DNA of 64,000 bases from JBJELF01 sp051879015 (GTDB lineage Bacteria > Bacillota > Clostridia > Lachnospirales > Lachnospiraceae), in assembly GCA_051879015.1 (NCBI GenBank), contig JBJELF010000046.1:1-64000 (forward strand), written 5' to 3'. Below are positions 44,469 through 54,020 of the stretch, piece after piece. Position 1 is the stretch's first letter. Every line of letters starts with the position of its first letter. The translations under genes were made by a program, and so were the position numbers. The notes under the pieces are model-generated. The model was given only the letters and a program-made list of their open reading frames with translations, ran no database searches and was not told where the DNA came from.

Positions 44469-44511
44469 TTTTTTCGCAGCAGGCATACATCAATGTTTCG
44501 GGAGGAAATAG

Positions 44512-45702
44512 GTGGGAAAATGGTTTCAATTTCAAAAAGGGTATGTGGTGGTACAGTTATGCAGTGAGGCACCAGAGCGATTTTTAAACTTATGCCGTAA
44601 TCGAGGAATTGATTTGTGGGATTTATCCAGCGAGGACTCCTATATTTGCAGCACTAGTATCGATGATTTTTATGCCATGAAACCCATTGCGAGAAAAACA
44701 CATATCAAGCTGAAAATTTTGCAGAGACGGGGACTGCCATTTTGGATTCATAGAAATAGAAAGAGAGTCCCTTTTTTTCTGGGTTTTGTCTGTTTTATGG
44801 TTTTATTACAGCTTGCATCCCTGTTTATTTGGAATATTAGCTATGAGGGCAATCAAAAATATACGGAGGAAGAATTAAGGAATTTTTTATTAGAACGGGG
44901 CTATACGGCAGGTATGAGAATTAAAGAAGCACACTGCGAAGAATTGGAAAAGGAAATACGAAAGGCTTATAATGATATTACCTGGGTATCGGTGATGATT
45001 GCGGGCACTAAAATGACTGTAAAAATCAAGGAGAATGATGGATATTTGCATGCAGAAATGCAGGATGAGGAGCCATGCAGTCTATATGCTCAGTATAGTG
45101 GAATTATACGCAGTATGATTACTCGAATTGGTGTGCCGCAGGTACAGGTGGGAGACGAGGTAGAGAAAGGACAATTGTTGGTGTCAGGGATTGTAACAGT
45201 AAAAGGAGAGGATGAAAGTATTTTATCTCAGCGTCAGGTGCATGCGTCAGCAGATATCTATGTGGAGCAGATATTAAATTATACCGATTGGATTCCACAG
45301 AATTATTTAAAAAAAAATGTGGTAAGTACTAGAAATCTTCCTTTTATTCAGATTGGGCATTATTATTTGGAGTTGCCAAATTTCTTTTGGAAAACCACAG
45401 AAAATGAGATGACTGTCACCCATATGCAGCAGCTTTGTTTAAAGGAGAGTTTTTGGCTGCCTGTCTATTATGGAAGCAAAGTTATTGCAAGCTGTACGGA
45501 GACAGAGTTAAAAAAGAGCGAGGAAGAGATGAAAAAAGAGGCAGAAAAAAATTTTTTTCAATATCTTGAAAATTTACAAAAAATAGGGGTGGAAATTATT
45601 CAAAATAATGTTACAATAAATTTAACTGTGGGCGGTTGTTTGGCAGAGGGAACAGTGACAGTCTGGTTTCCTGCTGTACAGGAGGGAGAGCTGACGCAGT
45701 GA
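44512..45702 (+). CDS. yqfD: Sporulation protein YqfD
   Basis: A 396-residue YqfD (SpoIV-type) membrane protein. After a soluble N-terminal domain of about 85 residues is one TM segment (RVPFFLGFVCFMVLLQLASL) and a large extracytoplasmic domain with family motifs ISYEGNQKYTEEEL, WVSVMIAGTKMTVKIKE and PQVQVGDEVEKGQLLVSG. The start is GTG 44512 with GGAGG at 44501-44505. It is required for normal sporulation in Bacillus. phoH follows after 40 nt. Confidence 0.9.
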   Translation: MGKWFQFQKGYVVVQLCSEAPERFLNLCRNRGIDLWDLSSEDSYICSTSIDDFYAMKPIARKTHIKLKILQRRGLPFWIHRNRKRVPFFLGFVCFMVLLQLASLFIWNISYEGNQKYTEEELRNFLLERGYTAGMRIKEAHCEELEKEIRKAYNDITWVSVMIAGTKMTVKIKENDGYLHAEMQDEEPCSLYAQYSGIIRSMITRIGVPQVQVGDEVEKGQLLVSGIVTVKGEDESILSQRQVHASADIYVEQILNYTDWIPQNYLKKNVVSTRNLPFIQIGHYYLELPNFFWKTTENEMTVTHMQQLCLKESFWLPVYYGSKVIASCTETELKKSEEEMKKEAEKNFFQYLENLQKIGVEIIQNNVTINLTVGGCLAEGTVTVWFPAVQEGELTQ

Positions 45703-45742
45703 AATGTAATAAACAGAGACATAAATGTTTTGGAGGAAATGA

Positions 45743-46816
45743 ATGGGAATTACAGAGACATTGATAGACATTCCATTTGAGCATCAAAAAAATGTATTTG
45801 GTCAGTTTGATGCTTATATCAAAAAACTAGAGCGCACTCTGCGAGTCACGATTGTGACGAGAGATGGAGAGGTAAAAATTATTGGTGCAGATTCCATGGT
45901 ACAAAAAGCAAAGAGTGTACTGAACAATTTGGTGGAACTCTCCAGGCGTGGAAATACAATTACAGAGCAAAATGTGGATTATGCATTGTCTCTCTCGTTT
46001 CAGGAGAAGCAGGATGCAATTTTGGAGATTGATAAGGATATTATTTGCCGTACCATCAATGGAAAACCGGTAAAGCCAAAAACATTGGGACAAAAGTCTT
46101 ATGTAAATACAATACGTCAAAAGATGATTGTCTTTGGCGTGGGACCAGCGGGAACAGGAAAAACTTATCTTGCTATGGCTATGGCGATTCAGGCCTTTAA
46201 GAATAATGAAGTAAATCGCATTATTTTAACTCGTCCAGCCATTGAAGCAGGGGAGAAGCTGGGATTTCTGCCGGGTGATTTGCAGAGTAAAATTGATCCA
46301 TATTTGAGACCGTTGTATGATGCCTTATATCAAATTATGGGACCGGAAAGTTTTCTGCATAATCAGGAAAAAGGTTTGATTGAGGTAGCTCCTTTGGCCT
46401 ATATGAGAGGCCGCACGCTGGACAATGCTTATATTATTTTAGATGAGGCTCAGAATACAACACCGGCGCAGATGAAAATGTTTTTAACGCGTATTGGATT
46501 TGGATCAAAGGTTATTATTACCGGAGATATGACTCAGAAGGATTTGCCAGCAGGTCAGGCTTCTGGTTTAGATGTGGCTTTGCGTGTGCTGAAAAATGTG
46601 GACGAGATTGGGGTCATCTACTTTGACAGCAGTGATGTGGTGCGTCATCCGCTGGTACAGAAGATTGTACAGGCCTATGATGATTATGAGCAGCGCCAGG
46701 CGGCGAGAGACAATGCAAAAGAGCGCAGAAAAAATTCTTATGGAGTGCGGGGCGAGAGAGGACCACAATATAAGTCCCATCAATTCCAGAAAAAAGATAC
46801 CAGGAGGGAATCATGA
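45743..46816 (+). CDS. phoH: PhoH family ATPase
   Basis: A 357-residue PhoH/YbeZ-type ATPase. A KH-like N terminus (about 1-110) is followed by the P-loop GPAGTGKTYLAMAM and the Walker B AYIILDEAQNTTPAQMKMFLT, a superfamily 1 helicase-like core. In many bacteria it partners YbeY in rRNA processing, and ybeY overlaps its stop by 4 bp here. The C-terminal tail is basic (RDNAKERRKNSYG). The start ATG 45743 has GGAGGAA upstream. Confidence 0.92.
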   Translation: MGITETLIDIPFEHQKNVFGQFDAYIKKLERTLRVTIVTRDGEVKIIGADSMVQKAKSVLNNLVELSRRGNTITEQNVDYALSLSFQEKQDAILEIDKDIICRTINGKPVKPKTLGQKSYVNTIRQKMIVFGVGPAGTGKTYLAMAMAIQAFKNNEVNRIILTRPAIEAGEKLGFLPGDLQSKIDPYLRPLYDALYQIMGPESFLHNQEKGLIEVAPLAYMRGRTLDNAYIILDEAQNTTPAQMKMFLTRIGFGSKVIITGDMTQKDLPAGQASGLDVALRVLKNVDEIGVIYFDSSDVVRHPLVQKIVQAYDDYEQRQAARDNAKERRKNSYGVRGERGPQYKSHQFQKKDTRRES

Positions 46817-47322
46817 CAATTTCAATCGAATATGAGACAGAGCTTCCATTAGAAGTAGATTATGAGCGTATTATTAACGATGTGGTTTTGGCTGCATTGG
46901 ACTATGAGGAATGTCCCTATGAGGCGGAAGTCAGTGTGACTATTACCGATAATGAGTCTATACAGGAAATAAATCGCCAGTTCCGTCAAATTGACCGGCC
47001 AACGGATGTGCTGTCTTTTCCGATGGTCGAGTACGAGGAGCCAGGAAATTTTGACTATGTAGAAGAAGATTTAGACTGTTTCAATCCAGAAACAGGAGAA
47101 TTACTGTTGGGCGATATTGTACTGTCTGTGGAAAAAATTAAAGAGCAGGCGGCTCAGTATGGACACAGTATGGAAAGGGAATTAGCTTTTTTGGTTGCTC
47201 ACAGTATGCTGCATTTAATGGGATATGACCATATGCAGGAGGAGGAGCGACTTGAGATGGAGCGCAGACAGGAAGAGATTTTGCAGGAGTTGGGGATTAC
47301 AAGAGAGATAAAAGATAAATAG
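46813..47322 (+). CDS. ybeY: Endoribonuclease YbeY
   Basis: A 169-residue UPF0054 metalloprotein that helps mature 16S rRNA ends. The zinc motif is AHSMLHLMGYDHMQ, where the usual Gly after the first His is Ser but all three His are kept. Conserved segments INRQFRQIDRPTDVLSFPM and GDIVLSVEKIKEQA precede it. ATG 46813 overlaps the phoH stop (ATGA), so the two are translationally coupled. The usual dgkA/cdd/era neighbours are absent; a SpoVB-like gene follows. Confidence 0.93.
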   Translation: MTISIEYETELPLEVDYERIINDVVLAALDYEECPYEAEVSVTITDNESIQEINRQFRQIDRPTDVLSFPMVEYEEPGNFDYVEEDLDCFNPETGELLLGDIVLSVEKIKEQAAQYGHSMERELAFLVAHSMLHLMGYDHMQEEERLEMERRQEEILQELGITREIKDK

Positions 47323-47332
47323 GAGTTACGTT

Positions 47333-48982
47333 ATGGCAGAAAGAGAGACGAAAAGAAGTAATTTTCTTGTGCAGGGAACCATTTTAGCAATGGCGTCAAT
47401 TATGGTACGTTTGATTGGTCTGGTGTATCGCATTCCTATGACGGAAATTATAGGAGATGAGGGAAATACATACTATTCCAGCGCATATAGTGTGTATTCC
47501 ATTTTGTTGCTGTTGTCTTCTTATAGTTTGCCGGTGGTTGTATCTAAGATGGTGTCGGCTCGAATCGCAGTAAAAGAATATAAAAATGCTCATCGTGTGT
47601 TTAAATGTGCATTGCTTTTTGCATTCTGTACTGGTCTGTTTTTTACCTTGCTTTGTTTTTTTGGAGCAGATTTTTTTGTCAACGTAGTGATTCATTCGCC
47701 GATGGCTGCTGTTTCATTGAAAGTGTTGGCACCAACCATTTTGATTGTAGCGCTTCTTGGTGTTATGCGTGGCTATTTTCAGGGAATGTCTACGAATGTG
47801 CCTACAGCGATTTCTCAGATTTTGGAACAAATTTTCAATGCGATTGTCAGCATTGTGGCTTCGTATTTTCTGTTCCAGTATGGTTTAAAAAAGGATATTG
47901 TATTACAGACTGATTCATGGGCTCCTGCTTGGGGTGCTGCGGGTGGTACATTAGGTACCGGTATTGGTGCGTTGGTTGGACTGCTGTTTTGTGTGTTCAT
48001 TTATCGTATGTGTCGAGGAAGCATATATAAGCGTTTGCGCCGAGATAAATCCAGCCGAGTGGAGTCCTATCAGCGTATTATGCGAATGTTTGTCTTTGCA
48101 GTCATTCCAGTTGTTTTGAGTACAGCCGTTTACAATCTGATTGACTTGGTCGATAACAGTGTGTTTAGTAATTACATGGATTTAACCAACAATGATACCT
48201 ACAAAATCGTATGGGGAGTATATTCTGGAAAATATTTGTTGTTAGTGCATGTGCCTGTCTCTGTGGCTTCAGCTATGGCAGCTTCTTCTGTTCCGGCTAT
48301 CTCAAAGGAATACGCAGCTGGCAATAAAAAAGAAGTGAAGAGTGAGATTACTGCTGTGGTGAAGCTGACTATGCTAATTGCCATTCCTTCTGCAGTAGGA
48401 TTGATGATTCTGTCTGAACCGATTATTAAATTGTTGTTTCCAAGTGATAACAGCAGTGCGGGTCTCTATTTGTTGGTTGGCGGCTTTGCAGTCATTGTTT
48501 TTTCTCTGGCTACATTAACGAATGGTATTTTACAGGGTATTGATCGAATGACAGTTCCGGTACGTAATGCTGCTATTTCTTTGATTCTTCATGTGATGAT
48601 TATGATAGCTCTATTATGGGGATTGAAGATGGATATCTATGCAGTTATCTTTTCTTATGTGATGTTTGGCTTGATAATGGCAACTTTAAATTGTGCTTCT
48701 ATCAGTAAATATTTGGGATATCATCAAAAAATTAAGTCTACTTATATCCTGCCGGGAATTTCGGCGGCTATTATGGGAGCCTGGTGTGTGGCAGGACAGT
48801 ATGTGTTCACAAAGTTATTTGGAAGTGAAAAGATTGCAGTGCTGCTGACTATTGTAAGCGCAGTGATGGTATATTTTGTCTCCCTGTGCTTGACGAGAGG
48901 CATTACCAAAAAAGAATTGGAAGATATGCCGATGGGCATGAGATTGTATCGTGTGGCAGTAAAGCTGCATTTAATGAAGTAA
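47333..48982 (+). CDS. SpoVB/MurJ-type lipid flippase
   Basis: A 549-residue MATE/MOP-family membrane protein with about 14 TM segments, resembling SpoVB (stage V) and MurJ/YtgP, which flip lipid-linked wall precursors. The start MAERETKRSNFLVQGTILAM fits the family, with GLVYRIPMTEIIGDEG and YYSSAYSVYSILLLLSSY as the first TM motifs. Whether it serves spore cortex or vegetative wall is not determined; neighbouring yqfC/yqfD slightly favour sporulation. Ends at a hairpin terminator. Confidence 0.87.
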   Translation: MAERETKRSNFLVQGTILAMASIMVRLIGLVYRIPMTEIIGDEGNTYYSSAYSVYSILLLLSSYSLPVVVSKMVSARIAVKEYKNAHRVFKCALLFAFCTGLFFTLLCFFGADFFVNVVIHSPMAAVSLKVLAPTILIVALLGVMRGYFQGMSTNVPTAISQILEQIFNAIVSIVASYFLFQYGLKKDIVLQTDSWAPAWGAAGGTLGTGIGALVGLLFCVFIYRMCRGSIYKRLRRDKSSRVESYQRIMRMFVFAVIPVVLSTAVYNLIDLVDNSVFSNYMDLTNNDTYKIVWGVYSGKYLLLVHVPVSVASAMAASSVPAISKEYAAGNKKEVKSEITAVVKLTMLIAIPSAVGLMILSEPIIKLLFPSDNSSAGLYLLVGGFAVIVFSLATLTNGILQGIDRMTVPVRNAAISLILHVMIMIALLWGLKMDIYAVIFSYVMFGLIMATLNCASISKYLGYHQKIKSTYILPGISAAIMGAWCVAGQYVFTKLFGSEKIAVLLTIVSAVMVYFVSLCLTRGITKKELEDMPMGMRLYRVAVKLHLMK

Positions 48983-49016
48983 TTTCCCTGTTTTGCAGTT
49001 TTTAAATAAAAAATAA

Positions 49017-49062
49017 AAGTTCCTGAAAATGTAGCGAAACTTATGTTTTCAGGGGCTTTTTT
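49017..49062 (+). terminator. Terminator after the flippase gene
   Basis: CCTGAAAA (49022-49029) pairs with TTTTCAGG (49046-49053), followed by a T run. Confidence 0.75.
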
Positions 49063-49079
49063 GATAGAAAGATGGAAAA

Positions 49080-50306
49080 ATGAGAAGAATAATTGTAATT
49101 GGAGCTGGTGCGTCAGGCATGACAGCAGCAATCTCAGCGGCTCGAGCTGGAGCAAAGGTGATTTTGCTCGAGCATACAGACCGTGTAGGAAAAAAAATTT
49201 TGGTTACGGGAAATGGACGCTGTAATTTTACCAATCAGCAGATGAGTGAAAAATATTTTCGTGGCGGCAGCGAGAAATGGGTAGCGCAGGTGCTGCAAAA
49301 TTTTGGCTTTGAAGATAGCCTGCGTTTTTTTGAATCTCTTGGCATTTTGGCGATGCAGAAAAATGGATATTGTTATCCGATGTCAGGGCAGGCTAGTGCA
49401 GTGTTGGATGGGCTGCGCTGGGAGCTGGAGCGTTTAGGTGTAGAGATTGATACAGATACTGCGGTGGAGCAGATGAAGAAAGAGCGAGGTCATTTTGTGG
49501 TAAAAAGTAAGAAAGAGACCTGGTCATCTGATGGACTTATTTTGGCTTGTGGCTCACAGGCTGCCTCCAAGACAGGAAGTGACGGCAGCGGATATGCTCT
49601 TGCCAGACAGTGGGGACATTCCATTATGCCAGTGCTGCCTGCTCTCACTGCGATTAAGACAGCGGGTAGTTTTCTAAAGCAATGGGCAGGTGTGCGCGTG
49701 GAAGGTGAGATTGCTGTCAAAGTAGATGGAAAAATATGGAATAAAAATCGTGGAGAGCTGCAGCTGACAGATTATGGCGTCTCGGGTATCCCAGCTTTTC
49801 AGATAAGTCGTTATGTATCAATGGCTTTGTATCAAAAAAAGAAGGTGTCTGTGGTTTGTGATTTCTGGCCAGGACAGTCTGAAGAGGAGGTACAAATATT
49901 CTTAGATAGACGAAGACAGCAGTTGGCGCATTTATCCTTGGAAGATGGATTGACTGGTTTGTTTCCAAAGAAACTAGCAGCGGTGCTGATTCGGCAGGCA
50001 AAACTGGACGGTAAAACAAAATGGGGTGAGGTTAATCGAGAAGAAGAGGTAGGATTGGCTCATGTTATCAAACAAATGGAGCTTTCCGTTCTGGGTACGG
50101 GAGATTTTGAGCAGGCTCAGGTGTGTGCTGGTGGTGTCAGTTTGAAGGAAGTGAATCCAGCTACGATGGAATCTCGTTTGGTGTCAGAACTTTATTTTGC
50201 AGGTGAAATTTTGGATGTAGATGGTATGTGCGGTGGCTACAACCTGCAGTTTGCATGGAGCAGTGGATTTTTGGCAGGCAAGTCGGCAGCAAAAATGAAA
50301 AAATAG
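49080..50306 (+). CDS. HI0933-family flavoprotein (YhiN-like)
   Basis: A 408-residue FAD protein of the HI0933 family. The dinucleotide motif is VIGAGASGMTAA near the N terminus, followed by the family motif KILVTGNGRCNFTN and the closing LYFAGEILDVDGMCGGYNLQ, both diagnostic. The reaction is unknown for most members. The start has only a weak site (AGATGGAAAA); ATG 49080 is still the best. A second, unrelated FAD protein follows 12 nt later, suggesting one operon. Confidence 0.88.
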   Translation: MRRIIVIGAGASGMTAAISAARAGAKVILLEHTDRVGKKILVTGNGRCNFTNQQMSEKYFRGGSEKWVAQVLQNFGFEDSLRFFESLGILAMQKNGYCYPMSGQASAVLDGLRWELERLGVEIDTDTAVEQMKKERGHFVVKSKKETWSSDGLILACGSQAASKTGSDGSGYALARQWGHSIMPVLPALTAIKTAGSFLKQWAGVRVEGEIAVKVDGKIWNKNRGELQLTDYGVSGIPAFQISRYVSMALYQKKKVSVVCDFWPGQSEEEVQIFLDRRRQQLAHLSLEDGLTGLFPKKLAAVLIRQAKLDGKTKWGEVNREEEVGLAHVIKQMELSVLGTGDFEQAQVCAGGVSLKEVNPATMESRLVSELYFAGEILDVDGMCGGYNLQFAWSSGFLAGKSAAKMKK

Positions 50307-50318
50307 GAGAAAATAATC

Positions 50319-51917
50319 ATGATACGAATAAATCAGTTGAAGCTTCCGATTGAGCATAAGCAATCAGAATTAGAAAAAAAAATAATACAGCAGCTTCATT
50401 TAAAACAGAATCAGTTGGAATGTTATAAAATTGTAAAGCAGTCGTTAGATGCGAGAAAGAAGCCGGAGCTTTTTTTTAGCTATACAATTGATGTAAAAAT
50501 TAAGGGAGAAGAAAAATATCTGAAAAACTGTAAGGGAAAACTGCCCAAGGGAACGGAAGCAATAGTGGAAAGACGTTACCAGTTTCCAACAGCGGAAGGT
50601 GTGGTGATGCCTCATCGACCAGTGATTGTAGGTTGTGGTCCAGCAGGTTTATTCTGCGGATTTATGTTAGCGAAGGCGGGCTTTCGTCCCATTTTGGTGG
50701 AGCGAGGGCGTTGCGTGGAGGAGCGAACAAAGGATGTAGAGTTTTTTTGGGAGACTGGTGTGTTGGATATAAAATCCAATGTACAGTTTGGTGAGGGAGG
50801 TGCAGGTACCTTCTCCGATGGAAAATTAAATACTCTGGTGAAGGATGCCTTTGGACGCAACCGAAAGGTGCTGGAGATTTTTGTAGAGCATGGGGCACCT
50901 GAAGAAATTTTGTATTTGAATCATCCACACATTGGAACCGATATTTTGAAAAGGGTGGTACGTAATATTCGCGAGGATATTTTGGCCTATGGCGGTGAGG
51001 TGCGCTTTGAGACTAAGATGGAGAAGATTTTGACTAAAAATCAACGAGTGACGGGGATTTTGTTGGAGTCAGGAGAGACCATCGAGACGAATCAGGTAAT
51101 TTTAGCCGTAGGACATAGTGCGAGAGATACTTTTGAAAGTTTACTGGACAGTGGTATGGAGTTAAAACCCAAGGCTTTTGCGGTGGGACTGCGCATCCAG
51201 CATCCTCAGAGTATGATTAATCAGAGTCAGTATGGGCGTGAGCTGGTGCCGCAGTTAGGTGCTGCTGATTATAAGCTGACTTATCAGGCATCTACAGGAC
51301 GGGGGGTATACTCGTTTTGTATGTGTCCGGGTGGTTTTGTGGTTAATTCTTCTTCAGAGGAAGGGCGTTTGGTGGTCAACGGTATGAGTAATCATGGAAG
51401 AGACACTCAAAATGCGAACAGCGCCCTAATTGTAACAGTGACTCCGGAAGATTTTGGCGAGGAGGGAGCACTTTCAGGGGTTATGTTTCAGCGCCGATTA
51501 GAGGAAGCTGCCTACCGTGTTGGAGAAGGTCGGATTCCAGTACAACTGGCAGTTGATTTTAGAGAAAATCGAGTTTCTGATGAGTTGGGGGAGGTAATAC
51601 CAGTTATGAAGGGTAAGTGGAAATTTGCTAATCTTCGGGAGGTGCTGCCTGATGAGCTCTGTAGCTCAATTATCGAGGCAATGGATAATTTTGGGAAAAT
51701 AATTCAGGGATTTGACAGACCAGATGCACTGTTTGCAGGGGTTGAGAGCCGCACATCTTCACCTGTTAGGATGGAGCGAGACAGTGAAAATTTGGAGTCT
51801 CTATCTATTAAGGGATTATATCCCTGCGGTGAAGGGGCTGGTTATGCAGGGGGAATTACCTCGGCGGCGATGGATGGAATCCGCGTAGCAGAGGCAGTAG
51901 TAAAAAACAATTTGTGA
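50319..51917 (+). CDS. FAD-dependent oxidoreductase (dehydrogenase of the 530-aa class)
   Basis: A 532-residue flavoprotein. An N-terminal domain of about 95 residues (LYK-rich, MIRINQLKLPIEHKQSELEK) precedes the FAD motif VIVGCGPAGLFCGFMLAKAG, then VQFGEGGAGTFSDGKLNT and the closing CGEGAGYAGGITSAAMDG. This arrangement is shared by widely conserved proteins annotated NAD(FAD)-utilizing dehydrogenases, of unknown substrate. The start has GGAGAAAAT upstream. It follows the HI0933 gene by 12 nt. Confidence 0.87.
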   Translation: MIRINQLKLPIEHKQSELEKKIIQQLHLKQNQLECYKIVKQSLDARKKPELFFSYTIDVKIKGEEKYLKNCKGKLPKGTEAIVERRYQFPTAEGVVMPHRPVIVGCGPAGLFCGFMLAKAGFRPILVERGRCVEERTKDVEFFWETGVLDIKSNVQFGEGGAGTFSDGKLNTLVKDAFGRNRKVLEIFVEHGAPEEILYLNHPHIGTDILKRVVRNIREDILAYGGEVRFETKMEKILTKNQRVTGILLESGETIETNQVILAVGHSARDTFESLLDSGMELKPKAFAVGLRIQHPQSMINQSQYGRELVPQLGAADYKLTYQASTGRGVYSFCMCPGGFVVNSSSEEGRLVVNGMSNHGRDTQNANSALIVTVTPEDFGEEGALSGVMFQRRLEEAAYRVGEGRIPVQLAVDFRENRVSDELGEVIPVMKGKWKFANLREVLPDELCSSIIEAMDNFGKIIQGFDRPDALFAGVESRTSSPVRMERDSENLESLSIKGLYPCGEGAGYAGGITSAAMDGIRVAEAVVKNNL

Positions 51918-52006
51918 ATAGGAGACTGGTTAGGTTTTTAATGATTATTTGTGCTTGTGGACGAGTTGGCAGTGCAATGTCCATTGTTTTTATCTAAAAA
52001 ACAGTC

Positions 52007-52081
52007 TTGAATGATAAAGACAGCTGTGATACACTAAAACAGCGTGATAGCAGGGTCAAAATACTTTTTGACCTCAATATC
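52007..52081 (+). promoter_or_regulatory. Promoter and dispersed repeat before the DUF896 gene
   Basis: TTGAAT (52007-52012), 17-bp spacer, TACACT (52030-52035), immediately followed by a short repeat copy (52045-52081, GATAGCAGGGTCAAAATAC). Confidence 0.6.
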
Positions 52082-52110
52082 TTTAATATAAGGAAATGGA
52101 GAAAGTAATT

Positions 52111-52335
52111 ATGGATATGACAGAGAAGATAGCTCGCATCAATGAGCTGTATCATAAACAAAAGGCAGGTACTTTGACGGAAATAGAGAAAGTTGAACAG
52201 GCAAAGCTTCGTCAGGAATATATTGCAGCGATTCGTGCTAGTCTGAGAGGAGAATTGGAAATCGTACAAATTCAAAATCCAGATGGCAGTATTGTGGATG
52301 TCAAGAAGCGTCATGATGCAAAAATGGGACATTGA
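52111..52335 (+). CDS. DUF896 (YnzC-like) small protein
   Basis: A 74-residue DUF896 protein, recognised by ARINELYHKQKAGTLTE and EKVEQAKLRQEYIAAIR, two helices joined by a turn, with a C-terminal tail. The family is common in Firmicutes; some members are linked to the SOS response (YneA operon), but function is unknown. ATG 52111 has GGAG 9 nt upstream; ATG 52096 is also possible. Its 3' end overlaps the start of the 5-FCL gene. Confidence 0.88.
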   Translation: MDMTEKIARINELYHKQKAGTLTEIEKVEQAKLRQEYIAAIRASLRGELEIVQIQNPDGSIVDVKKRHDAKMGH

Positions 52336-52876
52336 GGACAGCGCCGCAGAACAAAAGCGGGTTCTGCGGCGTGAAATGCTAAAAAAAAGAAAACAAATTC
52401 AAAATCGTAAAGAAAAATCACTGACTATTCAGCAAGGATTATTATCTTATATAGAGAGTCATGTATTTGATACAATTTTTGTGTATGTGTCTTATCGGGA
52501 AGAAGTGGAGACACATCAGTTGATTCAATGGCTGCTGGATATCAAGATGCCTGTGGCAGTTCCCAAGGTGCAGGGGCAGGAGATGAATTTTATCCAGATT
52601 ACATCTATGATGCAGTTGAAATTAGGAGCTTATGGTATTTTGGAACCAGAAAATGGCACTGTTGTCTATCCGACTGAAAAGAGTTTAATTTTAGTGCCAG
52701 GAGCTGCTTTTGACCAGACAGGGGGACGTATTGGATATGGCGGAGGTTTTTATGACCGATATTTTGCCAAGTTCCCTTTGGGTTACAAGATGGGAGTCTG
52801 TTTTGAGGAGCAGGTAATAGATGCTATCCCATTGGAAGAGACAGATTGGAGAGTAGATTATTATTATTCAGATTGA
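52313..52876 (+). CDS. 5-formyltetrahydrofolate cyclo-ligase
   Basis: A 187-residue enzyme that converts 5-formyl-THF to 5,10-methenyl-THF with ATP, recycling folate. The family motif is LVPGAAFDQTGGRIGYGGG followed by FYDRYF. The N terminus QKRVLRREMLKKRKQ matches. It overlaps the upstream DUF896 frame: ATG 52313 is chosen so that the protein begins at MMQKWDIEDSAAEQK, and the overlap suggests translational coupling. The longer frame to 52283 lies inside DUF896. Confidence 0.87.
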   Translation: MMQKWDIEDSAAEQKRVLRREMLKKRKQIQNRKEKSLTIQQGLLSYIESHVFDTIFVYVSYREEVETHQLIQWLLDIKMPVAVPKVQGQEMNFIQITSMMQLKLGAYGILEPENGTVVYPTEKSLILVPGAAFDQTGGRIGYGGGFYDRYFAKFPLGYKMGVCFEEQVIDAIPLEETDWRVDYYYSD

Positions 52877-53027
52877 AATGAAAGAACCTAAAAAACAATT
52901 ATCAAGAAAATGGCGTTGTCTGTCGAGGAAATACGAAGACTGAAAAGAACGCTTAAAGAAAGGAGAAGCTGCTGGACGCATTATCCGAAAGAAGTATGGG
53001 AGTGATAGAAATTTTATGATAGGGTAA

Positions 53028-54020
53028 ATGATTCATACTGAGTGGATATATTTGTCTATATTTCAAGCAGCAGATTGCATGTATCAGCAACAAATTCAGC
53101 AAGCACTGACAGAAATACAGAAAAATGTAATTGGAAAAGAGAAAGTTGTGGAGAAGATGCTTTGCGCCATCTTAGCAGGAGGTCATGTTTTAATGGAAGA
53201 TATCCCGGGTGTGGGAAAAACCACTCTGGCTCTATCTTTGGCACAGGTACTATCTCTGGACAGCAAGCGTATGCAGTTTACGCCCGATGTTCTTCCAAGC
53301 GATATTATTGGATTTAATATGTATGACAAAGCAAAGGAAGCTTTTGTCTATAAAAAAGGTACGATTATGACTAATTTATTTTTGGCAGATGAGATTAATC
53401 GTACTTCTTCCAGAACCCAGTCAGCTTTATTGGAGGTTATGGAGGAAAATACAGTGACAGTGGATGGCATTACAAGAGAGGTGCCAGTTCCTTTTTTTGT
53501 GATTGCGACTCAAAATCCCATTGGTTCGGCAGGTACTCAGATGTTGCCTGATTCCCAATTGGATCGTTTTATGATACAGCTAAGTATGGGATACCCAACC
53601 TTGGAGAATGAGATTGATATCATGAGAATGAGAAAAGAGAGCAGACAAATTCAGAACCTGGAACCAGTATTGACAAAAAAGGATATTTTGCAGATACAAA
53701 ATGAGATTGAGCAAGTTTATGTTCATGATTTGGTTTATGAGTATGCAGCAAATCTGTCTGCGGCAACAAGAACGCATGAGTGGACAGAGTTGGGGATGAG
53801 TCCGAGAGGCTCAGTAGCCTTAATTCGTATGGCGGCTGCATGGGCGTACATACATGGCAGTGATTTTGTAAAGCCCACAGATTGTCAAAATGTATTTTTT
53901 GATGTAGCACAGCACCGTATTATTTTAAATGCGAAGGCAAGAATTGCTCATCATACCAAAAAGGAAGTGCTGGATGATATTTTGAGGACAGTTCAGATGC
54001 CGAAGGCAGGTACAAAATGA
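53028..54020 (+). CDS. MoxR-family AAA ATPase
   Basis: A 330-residue MoxR ATPase with Walker A EDIPGVGKTTLALSLAQ and Walker B LFLADEINRTSSRTQSALLE, then the lid with TSRTHEW-like region. These ATPases act as chaperones for metal or cell-wall proteins. The downstream DUF58 and transglutaminase genes are the standard partners. ATG 53028 gives extra N-terminal residues; ATG 53079 is possible, and neither has a strong site. It overlaps the DUF58 start by 4 bp. Confidence 0.88.
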   Translation: MIHTEWIYLSIFQAADCMYQQQIQQALTEIQKNVIGKEKVVEKMLCAILAGGHVLMEDIPGVGKTTLALSLAQVLSLDSKRMQFTPDVLPSDIIGFNMYDKAKEAFVYKKGTIMTNLFLADEINRTSSRTQSALLEVMEENTVTVDGITREVPVPFFVIATQNPIGSAGTQMLPDSQLDRFMIQLSMGYPTLENEIDIMRMRKESRQIQNLEPVLTKKDILQIQNEIEQVYVHDLVYEYAANLSAATRTHEWTELGMSPRGSVALIRMAAAWAYIHGSDFVKPTDCQNVFFDVAQHRIILNAKARIAHHTKKEVLDDILRTVQMPKAGTK